Shown piece after piece: positions 1 through 12,318 of a stretch of DNA of 64,000 nucleotides. This DNA is from Phoronis australis (taxonomy: Eukaryota; Phoronida; Phoronidae): assembly GCA_002633005.1 (NCBI GenBank), contig NMRA01000769.1, positions 84,476 through 148,475 of the forward strand, written 5' to 3'. The notes beneath the pieces are model-generated. The model saw only the letters and a program-made list of their open reading frames with translations. It ran no database searches and had not been told where the DNA came from. Every line of letters starts with the position of its first letter. Positions within the stretch are counted from its first letter, which is position 1. Both the position numbers and the translations under genes were made by a program.

Positions 1-1900
1 GGCCGGTCGAACCTAGGAACCAATATGGGTCGAACCAATTTTTTTCGGTGTTAATTTTTTTCTCGTTTTGAAAATGCACTTTGCTATCATCGGAAAGGTA
101 GTACATTCTACTCAGTAAAAATCGAAAAAGTATCAAAACTGGGGCAAGCAGTGTAAAGTTATTGCAAGTTTTGTGGCGAAATTTGGGTCACTTTGTTTGG
201 ATCGCGTCGGCCATATTGGAGGACAGCGGGATAAGTTACGAGTTTAAAACTTTGTGTAAATTGTTTTCGCCAACAAATTACGGTGAAATTTAGTTAGACA
301 TATCTTTACTTACTATTCTGCACGATTTAACAGTGTTCACCAAATTTCAGCCTCGCAGTTGTTACTCATTAAGTGATAAATGTGCTCACAATTCCCGTTG
401 GACTTTCTGGCGGCACCGAAAACATGGCGACTTTTGCTGAACTGAAAGGGCATGTTCAATCGGCTATTTTGTAGTTTGTGAAGATTTAACATTGATACAT
501 TTTGACAAACGTTGCTAAAAAAGAAACTTTGTTCAAATTTCATGTTTTTTGTTCAAAAATATAAGATATATTCGAATTATTTTACTGTAAATTTCCCATT
601 CAGGTGATCTTACACTAAGCTAAAAAAATAGTTGAAATAATTTTGAAATGGTTTTTTGTTTGACTGTCAACTGCTGTTCAAGACTTGATTCGGTGTCCCA
701 AAATGATTCATATTTTTCAAAATTTTAAGTCTCAATTGCTTTCAAGTCATGTTTTGTAACTTATTGCTTCTTAATTCAGGTTATCGCTCAAGTCAACAAT
801 ATGAATAATCTTAATTTGAGAAATAAGCTATGTTGGATTGTGAAGCTTCAAGCCTCTAATTCTTGTTCCTTGCAACTTCGTATTTTTTAAATGATGCTTG
901 TCAAATTCTGGTGTAAGGAAACACTATTCCGTCACCATGGTAATAGTTACATGTATGTCCACTTTCATATCATGGAAACTGTTGCTGTTGAATAGTGTTT
1001 GTAATGCTAAACGTTGTAAAGTATTGTGCATTTTAAGTTACTTATTATGTTAAAAGTTTGAATCATTTTGGCTTAATGAATAAAAAATGATAACATGTTG
1101 TATTGGACTTGTCATACTTATGTGCTCGAACGAGCCCCCTTTTTGGAGAACTGGAAAAGGTCTGCCTCAGTCACAGAAGCACGAATTCCGAAAAAAGTAG
1201 AAAATGAGACAATATTCCTCTAGAAGACAGGAAGTACCAAAATTTAGAGTCTGCAATTCATAGCTCTGAACATACCCACTGAATCTTATAGTAAAAGATA
1301 GACATTCCCAAAAATTCCAGCCCCCCATTCTTTTAGGCTTGGTGCACTCATACAAAGTCTGGGAAAATCTCTATTGAAAGCCAACAACTTTGCACAGTTC
1401 GCCAGAAGTACCCAAGTTCTAAATAAACCTCGTTTGAGCGAGCGCTGTGGCCAGCGACCAGTTAGGCCTAAGGGTAGCCTTGGCGCAAAGCTGTATAGGC
1501 CTACTAACAAGCTGTATTTTGACGATAGTATTCACTGGTAGCTGGTGACTGAGGCTAACTAAGGTCTGCCGCGGCAGTGTGACACACGACTAACCAGCCC
1601 GTAATTTCATGCAAGTGTCTGAAACTACCCTTGAATGTATGCAGCATTTATGACTTGACCATTTTACTTCGACAAAACAGCTTGCAACCGCATGCATTTA
1701 CCGTTCGCCAGTGTCTGGTCTCGATCCGCACCAGGTCCGATAAGCTGCGGTCCCGAGTTTGGCAAAATAATTTCTGTCAAAATTTTTTCGCCACATTTCT
1801 TCAGCAAATTCGATAAAATTGTCCGTAGTTTGATTTTATTAAAATTAAGGCGCGCTGTCGATTATTTTATCCCCGTTTGCTGGCTGGTAACAGTACAGGC
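1..1900. other. Intergenic, no gene recognised
   Basis: AT-rich non-coding sequence. The short open frames on either strand have no recognisable domain, no splice support and low-complexity composition. A block near 1120-1160 contains the 'gctcgaacgagccccc'-like end that also occurs in the dispersed repeat at 16290-16445, so part of this stretch may be an old copy of it. Confidence 0.5.
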
Positions 1901-1944
1901 ATTGCTCCAGTCGCACTGACGGCGTTTTCTCGGCCTGAATGAAT

Positions 1945-2006
1945 TGTACTTCCGGGTTCGCGGCAAGTTCAAAATGGCGGTGGTTCTTCGGGTGCGAATC
2001 GTGAGT
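1945..2006 (+). promoter_or_regulatory. Possible TATA-less promoter and first coding exon
   Basis: An ETS-type site (acttccggg, 1948-1956) is followed 17 bp later by AAAATGGCGG (1971-1980), a YY1-like start-site motif that in animal housekeeping promoters often contains the initiator ATG. An ATG at 1974 opens nine codons (MAVVLRVRI) ending at 2000 on a strong donor, GTGAGT (2001-2006). I could not find a convincing second exon downstream, so the gene is unidentified and this could be chance. Confidence 0.3.
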
Positions 2007-2307
2007 GGCGCGTTCATTTAAACTTTTTTCGAGTACGGATTGTGTATTAGTTATGGGGTAAGTACTTCTTGGACCCTTATAACATCCTCTAACCATGTAA
2101 TAAGGGTTAACAACGCGTGAGAGAAGGACTTTAAAGCTGATCATAGGAGTCCCTCTAAAATCCTTTTCGAACAACACTCGTCGTCCTCTATGGAAAGCCC
2201 AATGACAACTTTGAACCATAAATGAGATGATTTTAAGATCTTTGAGGACCATGATGTATCAGGACTTTATTAAACATGTATTGTGTCCTCAATCAATAAA
2301 TTTAAAA

Positions 2308-2437
2308 ATATTAATAATAATAATAATAACGATAACGAAAACGAAGCGACAACGAGTAATACTATTGATAGCAGTAAAAGCAGTAGTAGCAGTAACAGTA
2401 GTGATAGTAATGTAATAGTAATAAAAATGATAATAGG
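2308..2437. repeat. Trinucleotide microsatellite, compound
   Basis: (TAA)n at 2311-2339 grades into AAC/ACG-rich and then AGT/AGC-rich triplets up to about 2437. The open frames across it simply read the triplets as Asn or Ser runs. Confidence 0.85.
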
Positions 2438-2799
2438 TAGCCAAATTCATGTCGTGTCAGCCCGTCTCATTCCTATAGAAGATGTATATGAAAAGTGCAG
2501 CCCAACAGGGTGTTTTTTCATAGAAAGAAAATACTCTCCAAAATGGTGCCATTTCCAACAAAACCATATCTAAAATGTGGCTTTCTGAATTTATGAATCA
2601 GAAGTGTGCGAAATGTGAATTTTTACACAAATTAGTCTCTAAATGGGTCACTTTTTAGTTCGAGCCAACTCTCTAAACGGGTAGGTATTCAAATTTTCTG
2701 GGCGCCACTCCTCATCTAAAAATACTCCAGTATCCCCCGGCCGTGTCAGATACCACTTGTTCGTGATTTTGATCATTTTCTTTGCAATATGACGTGGGT

Positions 2800-2975
2800 T
2801 TCGGAAAATGTAACAATGGTACATTTCTCGCATGTGCGTTCGACGGGAAATGTAACAACTACGTAAAATGTAACAATTTGTTACATTTTAGGAGAGGCTT
2901 AGCAACGTAAAATGTAACAATGACGTAAAATGTAACAGTTGATGCATTTTACGAAATTGTTACATTTTACGGCGT
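2800..2975. repeat. Cluster of ACGTAAAATGTAACAA motifs in both orientations
   Basis: The word (c)gtaaaatgtaaca occurs at least four times in direct or inverted orientation, including the palindromic join aatgtaacaatttgttacat near 2868. It looks like the core of a fold-back repeat. No coding content. Confidence 0.6.
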
Positions 2976-5900
2976 ATCAGTTCGCTCACAGTCACTTGCT
3001 TGAAGTCGCTTGAGGTCAGAGGTAACATTTTCTACATAAAGGAAAATGTGCTACGTCTATGTCTTGCCGTACCAAATAAGGAGACGTGCTTTGCCTTGTG
3101 GGAGAAAAATCGACGAAGAGCAGTTGGCAGATCGTTGTTTTGAAATTTGAAACTAAAACAAAATACTTTGATGTGAACAGAAATTAAAAGTCTTTGCGAA
3201 GAAACCATAAAACACCTGGTGTATAGGTTGAATTTTGTTTCAGTGGCAGAAAGCCACTTTCAATATTGCAATTTAGCCTGTTTATAGCGTTCCAGGTCTC
3301 TTTAATACACGTATTAACAATATCGAGGAATCCAACCCACCACAGTAGAGTAGCCGAAGGTTCGCAGAATCGAACCCACCGCAGTAGAACAGCTGAAAGT
3401 TTTGTCCCATTGTCAAATTTCACAACTTTAAGAAAGCAGGGTATTATCAGCGTATTTTAGTGGCACCGGCCCTGATTTTAGCGAATGTCCATAGGCGGAT
3501 CCAGTGGGTCAAGGGGGTGCGGACCTCCTAACAACGGACCTCCTCCAACTAACAGGGAACCTTTATCTATTTGTAATAAAGTCACAAATAAACAACAGGT
3601 ATTTTTGTTTTGTAGCTCTCATTAAAGTTAACTCCAAGAACTCTACTCCATCCAACGATAATGCCGAAATTGAGTTTTTGGACGTAACCCCGGTAATGTC
3701 CCTTTACGAGACGTCTCTGTATAAATGAGATGAAAAGAATAAACATAAATTAGAATAAGTTTTCACGAGCAACACAAATTATATGAAGCAATTTTATAAT
3801 GGAACATTTCGAAAAAAAGTTCGAAATGAGAATGTTTAAAATTAAGACTGACGTTTATTGAAACATTTAGTTACCTCTTACAGTGGGATATCAAGATAGG
3901 TATTTACGAACAACTTGATTTCCTGGAGTTTGACTCCCGTTTTACCACCACCTGCAATTATAGCCCCCCCCCCCCGACAACTGTTTTACTTCCGCCCCTC
4001 TCTGTGATGGTCGAAGCAGGCTAGTTAAACTTTATTTGAGAGGGGGACACAAACGAATGAATTCCACTTGGCCACTATTGCCCCCATGGTCCCAAAGTCA
4101 GATTCCTCTCCTCCGCCAACGAGTGGCTCGCCAATTTCAGCCCCCCCCCAGGCGTATAAGCGTCTGAAATTTGCTGTATTGAGGGTAGCAAATGCCGTGG
4201 GAGAAGCCACTAGGAACTTGAGAACTCAAGCTTCACCAAAATTAAATTAATATTACGTGTGTATGGTATGATTTTGACCTTTGTGTGTATTTAATTTATT
4301 AACTCAACATTACGAGGGTGCCTGAAAGATGTACTGTCACAATCTATATAAAGGTAAGTTAAAAACTTCGAGATCCATAGGAATGTGGAAAGCAACAGAA
4401 TCAGCCCAGGAATGAGTAGATGGACCATCGTGTCGGAAACTTTGGTTTTAGTTTCTCCTTACTAGTGAAAGTGAAAATGAAACCAAGATTCGTCTTATTA
4501 TGAAACAGTTTGGGGAAAATTAACTTTATCGGGGTTTTGAGTTGCTTTGGAAGTGTGAGGTTACGAGGGCCCTGGTATACTGAAATAGGAGTCGCGTTTT
4601 GAACTTTGCCATCTCGTGATAGCCTAAGCGAGCATTTTTATCATTTGTGTACGTTTTATTTCCCCTATGTAATCGTGTGCATGTTGTCAAATAAATTCTT
4701 CAAATAAAAACACATGACATAATAAAATTTGTTCTCCAAATACGTCAGAAAACTAATTTGAACAAATTTAAAAAGCTAAGTGCTGGATATATATTAAAAA
4801 TGCTAATAGCAAGGTTCTTAATGTTATCGGTGAAACATACCTGTATGCTTAAAAACTAATGATTATTTCCCTGTAATTAAAAAAACGTTTAATTGGTTTT
4901 GTGGTTTTGATCATTTCTAATGTTATGACCATCTCTATTTACTGTTAGACAGGATGTTAAAATCAAGTCAATCAAATTGGAGCCGATCGTTTTGAAGCCA
5001 CTAAGGTCAGGTCTCCAATTAGGGTTGCAGTTTTGTTTCGTTAATATGGGGTTTCGAATATAATGACAAAATTTGGCATCAAATGAAACATGCTTGGCAA
5101 ACGCGAAAAACGTGTGCAAAATAAACTGATTGGCATTAGACAAGACTGTGCAGTCAATAAAAGCTAATTCTCAAGCAACAGTTGGAAACATAAGTTACCC
5201 ACGTAGCAGAGAATGTGCACCCGCTGTGATGGTTGTGTGCAAAATGGCATCAGAGTACGTGCCTGCGAGCGTTTCTCAGTGAAAGCTGTCTAAGCGAAGT
5301 ATATGCTGATATCCCGTGCAGGGCTCCAAGGACTGTGACAAATAATGACACCGAGTAATGAAATTCCCATTTGACATTCACCCTGGCTACCTATAGGCTG
5401 AAGAGGGGGAAAACAGGATAGCGTTTTCTCCCCAGCCTACTAGTCTGCCTCTACCGACGAAATCCATCAGCGCGACTTTGCCGACTTCATAACCGTACCA
5501 GACTCGATATACAACCTCCAATCAAAACCCAAACCCTTCATTTACCGTAGGTGAATGCGACTTTATAAGTTTCGGATATATCGCCCCCATGGAACTCTCT
5601 AGACGGTGCGGTCAATTTTAAGTCACAAACACAGTTTTTAAATTGCAAATGTCAAAGTTATTAAACTTATGACTTTCGTTTATTTCTTAATAAACGCCCG
5701 GGTGTTGTTACTAAAACACCTAAAATTCTTGCTTCGCATCGGCTAGCCACCGTTCGTGTTGCTTTCATTACAAATAAAAATTCATGTATGTATGTATATG
5801 TATGTATTGCCTATATATCAATGATCCTACTTTTGCACTCTGTATCCCAGGTGCTAGTCCGTCACGTGTTGGTCATAGATCATGTTAGCTTTGATCGTTT

Positions 5901-6893
5901 AGTTAATAGGCGACGCAATTCACAAAATATAATTAGCGGGATAGTGAAGGTATCGCAGCCTTGAGAACATGCAACGCAAGTGACAATTGCGATTTTGAAG
6001 GCAAATCCGTTCCAAGTTGAAAAAACGACTCATTTGTTTGTGAATATAGCTTCAATTTGTTTAATTTGTTTCATTTTATCAAGACAAAAGATTCGTAATC
6101 AACAGGATCAAGTACCAATATCCAGCGTGCGTGTTCAGGTGGACACCATAGTGGGACTAGAGCATGTATTTTATCAAAAAGAGAAAAAATAAACTACAGT
6201 CAATAAAGAATTTGTTTCGCTTATCTTGTTGTTTGTATGGAATTGATTCAAAATTGTTCAGAATCTACCCGAATGTAACAGGCGGAAATTAGAAGTCAAA
6301 CTGCGGAGGAAGGCCGAACAAGCTAGCAAGCATTCAAAATTGTCACCAACGAAATTTCAAATCACGACAAAAAGATGAAAAAACCACTTTCGACCTGCCC
6401 TTCCCGCGCCCCATCTCATCTCCTTTTTCAATGTCCGGGAAGTTTCTCGATAACACAATGCCATAATTCCGATTCGAGACCATACTCGACGGGAAGAACA
6501 TCCAACCGAGTACGCGACATGTCCCTACCAACCCATCTTGGCATTGCAGTGGCCCCGAATTTAAATGTGAAACAGTACTCCCTCTTCCTTGTGAGAGAGC
6601 CCATGGACACATTACGTTATTGACCCTGGAATGCAGAGCCTTCGTGTAAACGCGGACAGTCTTTTTTGGTCAAAAACCATGTCTTACACAACTCAGAGCC
6701 AACTTGATCTACATGTAGGTGGTCATTTTGTTAGTTTTCAAAAAGTTCGAGTCGCATTCAATGAGATTAGTTGGCCCACTAACTTGACAAAAATCAGTAG
6801 TTATCGGGAGGCTGTCAGGAACAACCGTACACCCCTTACGTTCGACCCCCATACAATTTGCAAAACTGGGTTCCGTCAAAGAAACGCAGTTCT
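2976..6893. other. Intergenic, no gene recognised
   Basis: No supported exon. A half-element resembling the TIR family described below starts at about 3495 (ggcggatccag), and a short ATGT microsatellite lies at about 5785-5815. Two diverged ~36 bp tandem units with 'cgaacccaccgcagtaga' lie at 3335-3400. Confidence 0.5.
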
Positions 6894-7046
6894 GCCTCCC
6901 GTTCAGTAACGCTAGGACCTCGCTAAAAAGCAAGACTTCGCGAGATTACGTGAGATATTGCTGTGCATTTTAAATGAGAGCACGTGACTTTGACTAGGTT
7001 TTAGCTAGGTCCTAGCGTAGGTCCTAGCGTCTCCTGAACGCACGCC
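6894..7046 (-). mobile_element. MITE family 'GTTCAG', copy 1
   Basis: Short element with inverted ends GTTCAGTAACGCTAGGACCT (from 6901) and, at the right, the reverse complement ending in ctgaac at 7034-7039, flanked by gcctccc and gcacgcc. It matches copies at 14641-14772 and 62958-63089 over its whole length in inverted orientation; the internal word aaatgcac(g/a)gcaat is shared. It has no coding capacity. Confidence 0.75.
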
Positions 7047-8744
7047 AGATTTAGACCACATGCGCGTTAAAATTGACATTATCGTGTTCCTTACGCAAAT
7101 CAGATTGAAGTGATTTGTGGGCTTGGAAATTGAACTGGCTGTGTGTTGTTGCTCGAGAATATACACGGTGCATACAATGACACGCCGTGTAATGTGAAAA
7201 GTCAAAAACTTTCCTGGCTTGCTCTCAACTAATAACGAAATGTGATTTATGTTCGCCACGATTCTTTGACGATAGCATGCAGATACTCTGGCTTCAGTAA
7301 TACTTCGACAGACGTACAAAAATAGGAATTTATCATTTAAGAACTCGCCTCTTCATCTTCGTTGTTTTCCCCTCGCAAAACATGTGTCAATATTTTTGTA
7401 CATTCAGATGGGACTAGGGTTGGATACTGGTACTTGTTAATCGGTATGATACCGACCGACACTGATAATTCGATGATTATACTCCTTCGATATCGATGAC
7501 AATGTGAAATATTCTTCGAATACCTTTGGCCTTTTAACCACAAGGGGCTCGACTATACATATTTTGGTGTGCCGCAGGAAAATTCGCTTAGCCACTCTTT
7601 TAGAGTAGGAAAGACATTCAAGGTCAATTTACTTACAAAACCCATTTTGTGTCCTTGAGTTTTTTAGAATGGATTTGCTTCACGGTATTTTTGAATCAGT
7701 TGTAAAATAAACTGCACTCAAATATTAACCAGTCTCATTTTCACGTTTCAATGTGTCAATTTTGACACCGAATTCTGTTAATTTCGATACTGGTATTCTT
7801 TGTCGCGAAATTCGATACAGTATTTATGATCGGCATATGTCCAGAATAACATATAAATGATACGTGCGTCACAGGCTCGTTACCAGAGATGAAAAGGAAA
7901 CCGTGGTAAGGGATATACGGTCATTTATTATAATTAATACAATAACAGGTAATAGACAGTGAAAGTGAAATACAAAATATATAATCTCTGGGCAATAAAA
8001 ATCGCCACAAGAGATGTTGTAAGACAGCTCATGCCCGTCTACAGGGACGCACGGAATGAGAGGAAGGAGTTGAAAAATGTGCAGAACTACTTACAAAAGC
8101 TATCATCCGGATACCCAACCCTAACTCCCGGTGCCAAACCGGAGGGGAGGTACGATTGCCTATGGCTGGAATAGGTGTCAGGTGATGTCTCACCTTGTGT
8201 CATGGCAGGAATAAATGGACACTAAATTAACGGAATAGAAAGTATAATACAGAAAATAAAACAACAAGCTAGTAAATGAAAAAACAAAATCGCCAACAGG
8301 GGGCACATATAAAGTTAGGTTAACCAACAAAGAAGCCAAGTTGTGGTAGACTGATAAGATAAAACTAATGAGTGCATAAAATATAAACAGTGGCCAAAAA
8401 AATGGCTTAAGTCGAGATAGAGTAACAAGACAGAACTAATATGCACTCAAAATAGAGCCTGTGGCCACCAAAATGACTAACAAAGGTAGGCCACAGTAGA
8501 CTAGATGAAATAGAGTAACAGGTGAGAAAATACGAATACAATATATAGCCCCACAGTATTTTCAACCTTAGAGAGAACTGGCGAGGATGCAGACAGGCAT
8601 GCAGAGTAGGTGTATTGTGAACTCATGAACTTTGACATATGATAATTTTGAGTGGGAACAGTTTTCAAAATAAATGGGCATGACAACATCGGGAATTAGT
8701 TAATACGGTACCAACCATGTACGCACCTAGCCTAAAATATAAGG
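7047..8744. other. Intergenic, diverged tandem units only
   Basis: No gene recognised. At about 8330-8520 two to three diverged ~95 bp units share 'gtagactgat/agat.agata' and 'gtggccaaaa' words. Confidence 0.45.
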
Positions 8745-8930
8745 GGTCTCGCATTTTTGAGAATGTGGACCTTTTACTAGCAAAAAAGGGGTATCGAAAA
8801 AAGGGAAAACGGAGCTCCTCCTGAGATATTGTGTATTCGCCAAATTAATGTCTTTTTAGTGGAATGTTGTCTCGCTTTCTCGGACTTTTGTTTCTCTGGG
8901 GCGGACCTTTTTGCATGGGAGCGCGCGTGC
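8745..8930 (+). repeat. Dispersed repeat 'GTGGACCTTTT', copy 1
   Basis: Contains ttttgagaatgtggacctt, cgtattcgcc-like and ctcggacttttgtttctctg blocks in the same order as 20585-20835 (same strand) and 16290-16445 (opposite strand). Non-coding interspersed repeat of unknown class. Confidence 0.6.
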
Positions 8931-9553
8931 CAAGGAAGTTTCTTACAAAGTAAACTGTAGTTTAGAAATGTGAAAGCGTATTTTCTTGTATTAGTTAATG
9001 GAGCTCCGGAAAACTGAGTAAACGGGTGTTTAGTACTTGTATGTGACGAAAATGTACATGTATCTGCATGTGCATTACTCGTATTGCGACCAGAAAAGAG
9101 TTGATGACCAAGAACAAATCCACTACAAACTTTCCTTTATGTCCACTTAAAAAGATGCTACGAAGCAATGTTGGGGACAAGGTGAATGTCGAAAATAAGC
9201 ATCTAAGTTGCAACCTGGAAAAAACGCCAATGTCAACATTTAGTCGAAGAATCGGAGACCAATCATCAGCACTGTAAACTGCAGTGTTCCTCAGACCAAC
9301 CGGGACACACAAATCCACTGCACATCATTTCGCTCAGTCAAATTAAAAGAATTGCCGTCTTAATTTTATTACGTTATATTGTCACAATGATTTGAAGAAG
9401 CGACAATAGACAAACGTCCAAATTATTTGAAAGGCAAAGTTGTAGTGGTTCAGGGGAGAGCGCAATTATGACGCAACTTCAAATGCATATATAGTTTTAC
9501 TTAAAAATTGAACTCATTAGGCTACATTATGTATTCAAAAGCATCAAGATCGG

Positions 9554-9684
9554 TTCTCACTTCCCTCACAGGTAAACGCGACACCTCTCGGCGAGGTAAG
9601 ATCGACTGTATACGATGTGATGTGGATACAGACAGATTCAGTTAGTAAAAAAGACTAATTAATTCGGGTGACATTCTCCTTTAA
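9554..9684 (+). repeat. Dispersed ~130 bp repeat, copy X
   Basis: Aligns along its full length, in reverse complement, with 16924-17056. Shared blocks include cctcacaggt, aacgcgacacctct, gatgtggata and cattctccttta. Two copies with similar ends suggest a short interspersed element or MITE. Confidence 0.7.
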
Positions 9685-9840
9685 GACAGTCGACTTCACG
9701 TTGTGTCTGTTTAAAATAAAGTTGACTGAATTGGAAAATAAAGCATTCAAGAATTAGATTATCCACAATTTCAGTTTGCAAAGCGTCCATTTTGACATCG
9801 AGTAATTTCCGTTTGGATACTTTACCAGTTCTTTTGTTCC

Positions 9841-9936
9841 GGTATTTGTTTCACTTCCGGCAAAGGAAACCGGTGCTCAACACTATCTCTGATATACTGA
9901 AAGTTGTATATAAGCTAGTGTGTTTGAAAATGACAT
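9841..9936 (+). promoter_or_regulatory. Core promoter of the 721-residue membrane protein gene
   Basis: A TATA box, TATATAAG, lies at 9907-9914. About 50 bp upstream, the minus strand reads GGAAGTGAAAC (9848-9858), which fits the ETS-IRF composite pattern GGAAnnGAAA. The expected start site is near 9937, followed by a donor at 10026. The link to the coding exon at 12319 is inferred from the matching acceptor at 12280-12281. Confidence 0.5.
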
Positions 9937-10025
9937 GCAGTCTGTTGCTTGGTTGACGAGCCTCACTTAAGTGGTGTAAAGGCAAAACGTCAAGAAAAAC
10001 TTCAATAGTTCATCTGGAATTCAAG
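9937..10025 (+). other. Probable untranslated first exon
   Basis: It runs from ~30 bp after the TATA box to a consensus donor, caag|gtaag (GT at 10026-10027). Two short upstream open frames, starting at the ATGs near 9940 and 9944, end quickly, which would fit a leader. The intron would run 10026-12281 and end on the pyrimidine-rich acceptor ctgtttttcag. Confidence 0.45.
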
Positions 10026-12281
10026 GTAAGAAATGTGATTTTAGATGGCCTCATATGGCGAAATACAGCTCGCCAATGCGTCTTCCGACTTTAGCCGCCT
10101 AGTCGCCACGAAGTCGCCAGATTTTTGCTTGTTGCAACCAAGTCAGCAGAGGTGGGAAAACCACGAATTCATCATTAATTCGCTTCAAAATTTGTGATAA
10201 CTTCCAAACTCTAAAATTGGCAGCAATTTTCTCAACTAAATTTAGTTCACACTCGTTCTATTTGTTTCAAGAAATCAGTAAATCTGACACCCATTCTCGT
10301 CCCAAAGCTTCAAGATGGCGCAAATCAGTTAGCTACTTGAGGCTCGGTGAGGAGATATCCTTTGCGCTGACTGGCCGGCGTCGACTACGTTCACCCCTGA
10401 CAAGAGCCACACATTCAAATATTTGAATCAGCACGAATACTTAAATATCAGTTCTTGCAGATACCTGTCCTTACTTCTATTTTGAAGTAACAAATGTGAT
10501 TAGTTTATCCAAAAACTAAACAAAATCTAAACCCAGACTTAAACAATTTTCACAGACGTTGTTGCCGCTTCCATTCGTGATGCGGAAGCAGGCGATACTA
10601 TTTTCGTCATTGCTTGAAATACAAGGTGCTCGCGTACTTATAGTCAATTCTGATGAAAAATATCCTGCTTTTGAATTCAAAATGTTTCAAGTTTTCAATG
10701 ATCTAAATCTAAATTACTTGATGAATACAGCACATCTGTGACTTTTTGTATGATACTACAGCAAATTTCAGAATACAGCACATTTGTGACTTTTTGTGTG
10801 ATACTACAGCAAGAGGTGAAAAAAATTAATATCTCTCGTGATATTCCGACGCATTCCGGAAAAACGGGTAAAAATTCTGACAAGTAAATTTCACTTCACA
10901 AAGCTTCAAGTGGCTAAACTGATGATCGCCATCTTGAGTGTCGGGGACGAGGCTGATATGACACCCCGTGCACACATCTGAGCACGCAGGACGTAAACAG
11001 AGAGTCGGAATTGCCGCAAAAAAATTCATATTAAAATTCGAATCCCTAAACTGTATGTCGTTATACTTTCAAATTCAATCTTGGTCAGAACACTGTATGC
11101 ATAGGTGTGTGTTTATGGCCGGTGTGTGTGCGTACATTTCAATAATGTAAATTACATATATTCTCATGACAACATTTTATTAATTTCTGTTTTGATTGCC
11201 CCATTGGAGGACAGAGGTCCTCCCGGCTACTTCTTTATGTGGTTATTCGTTAATATAAATTGACTGTACTTCGGGAGCAAGTTTTCTGTTATACAGAATT
11301 GTTAAATGCACGAGACTTTTCATTGTTCACGGTCTTTATTCCGTTGCGTTCATACTTTCAGAACAAAGCTCTACTCTCAACTGAACACAGTAACTGACCT
11401 AGCAACATAATTAAAAGACATACGAAATTTCGAAACATACTTGTTTCATTCTCAAGTGAAGATGAAATGACGCAGTAATGCCACCACAGAGTATAAGCTG
11501 ACGACACACACAGTGAGACACGGCGGGTGTGAAATTCTGCAAAGAATGACTAATGAAGGGAGGTAACAGGAAAGTCACGCAAACAAGTGTAACGTGCGGC
11601 GCGACCCTGTTTGCTGCTCATTTAAAACAGGCTTCTCATAAGCAATTAAAAGGGACTCTAATACTTTCAAACGCAGCCCTTCTTGCTCCACGTAGCGAAT
11701 ATAAATTATGTATACACGAATTTGTTATATCATTATATGCACTGGTCTGTTTATGTGATAATATTGATCACGCTACAGGAGAGAATGTCCGTCTAACCCA
11801 CGCCGTAAAGTGTTTTAACTCACGACAGGTATTTTTGTATCAACATAAGGGTACGCAAGCGTTTGTAAGCGGTTGTCCGGGTGGTACATTTAAATAATAA
11901 AGGTCATGGAATGACTAACGACAAAACAGAGGAAAATTTTTTACAAATAAATAGGCTTGTATGACTGAAACATTTTTATGATGTAAAATTTAATTGAAAT
12001 GAACGTTTTTGCATGAATAAAGTAAAAAAAAAATGATAAAAAAAGAGACAAAAGAGGAGACTGGAAATCATATAAGAGGAAATCGAAACCAAACAAGAGG
12101 AAATCCCCTTAAAAGAGGAAAATTCCAAGCCCTGTACGCAAGGCCGAAATTTTAGGGGCGGGAGCATAATGTCGTCTTTCATAGACAACAAACTGTAGAA
12201 TTTAAATAATGCAAACGTTAAAGATAATTATAGTCACTATACGAAATCATCTTCAACAGCACTGTGCAATCTGTTTTTCAG
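10026..12281 (+). other. Putative 5' UTR intron, no other gene seen
   Basis: It starts gtaag and ends tttttcag. It contains a ~47 bp tandem duplication at 10723-10811 (gaatacagcaca(t/c)...tgatactacagca twice). Open frames inside lack any family resemblance. Confidence 0.4.
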
Positions 12282-12318
12282 GTAACACAAACGAGTGGTG
12301 AAGGATACCTGTTCTAAA

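Noticed and set aside
1845-2252. 135-codon minus-strand open frame
   Set aside because: No domain or homology signal, and it overlaps the putative plus-strand promoter.
3600-3690. Possible internal exon (acceptor ttttgtag, donor ccg|gtaatg) reading LIKVNSKNSTPSNDNAE
   Set aside because: No partner exons and no family match, and it is flanked by a TIR-like repeat; likely chance.
12295-12318. GTG start giving a 729-residue form of the membrane protein
   Set aside because: Animal genes do not normally start at GTG. The ATG at 12319 has a good context and begins a clean signal peptide.
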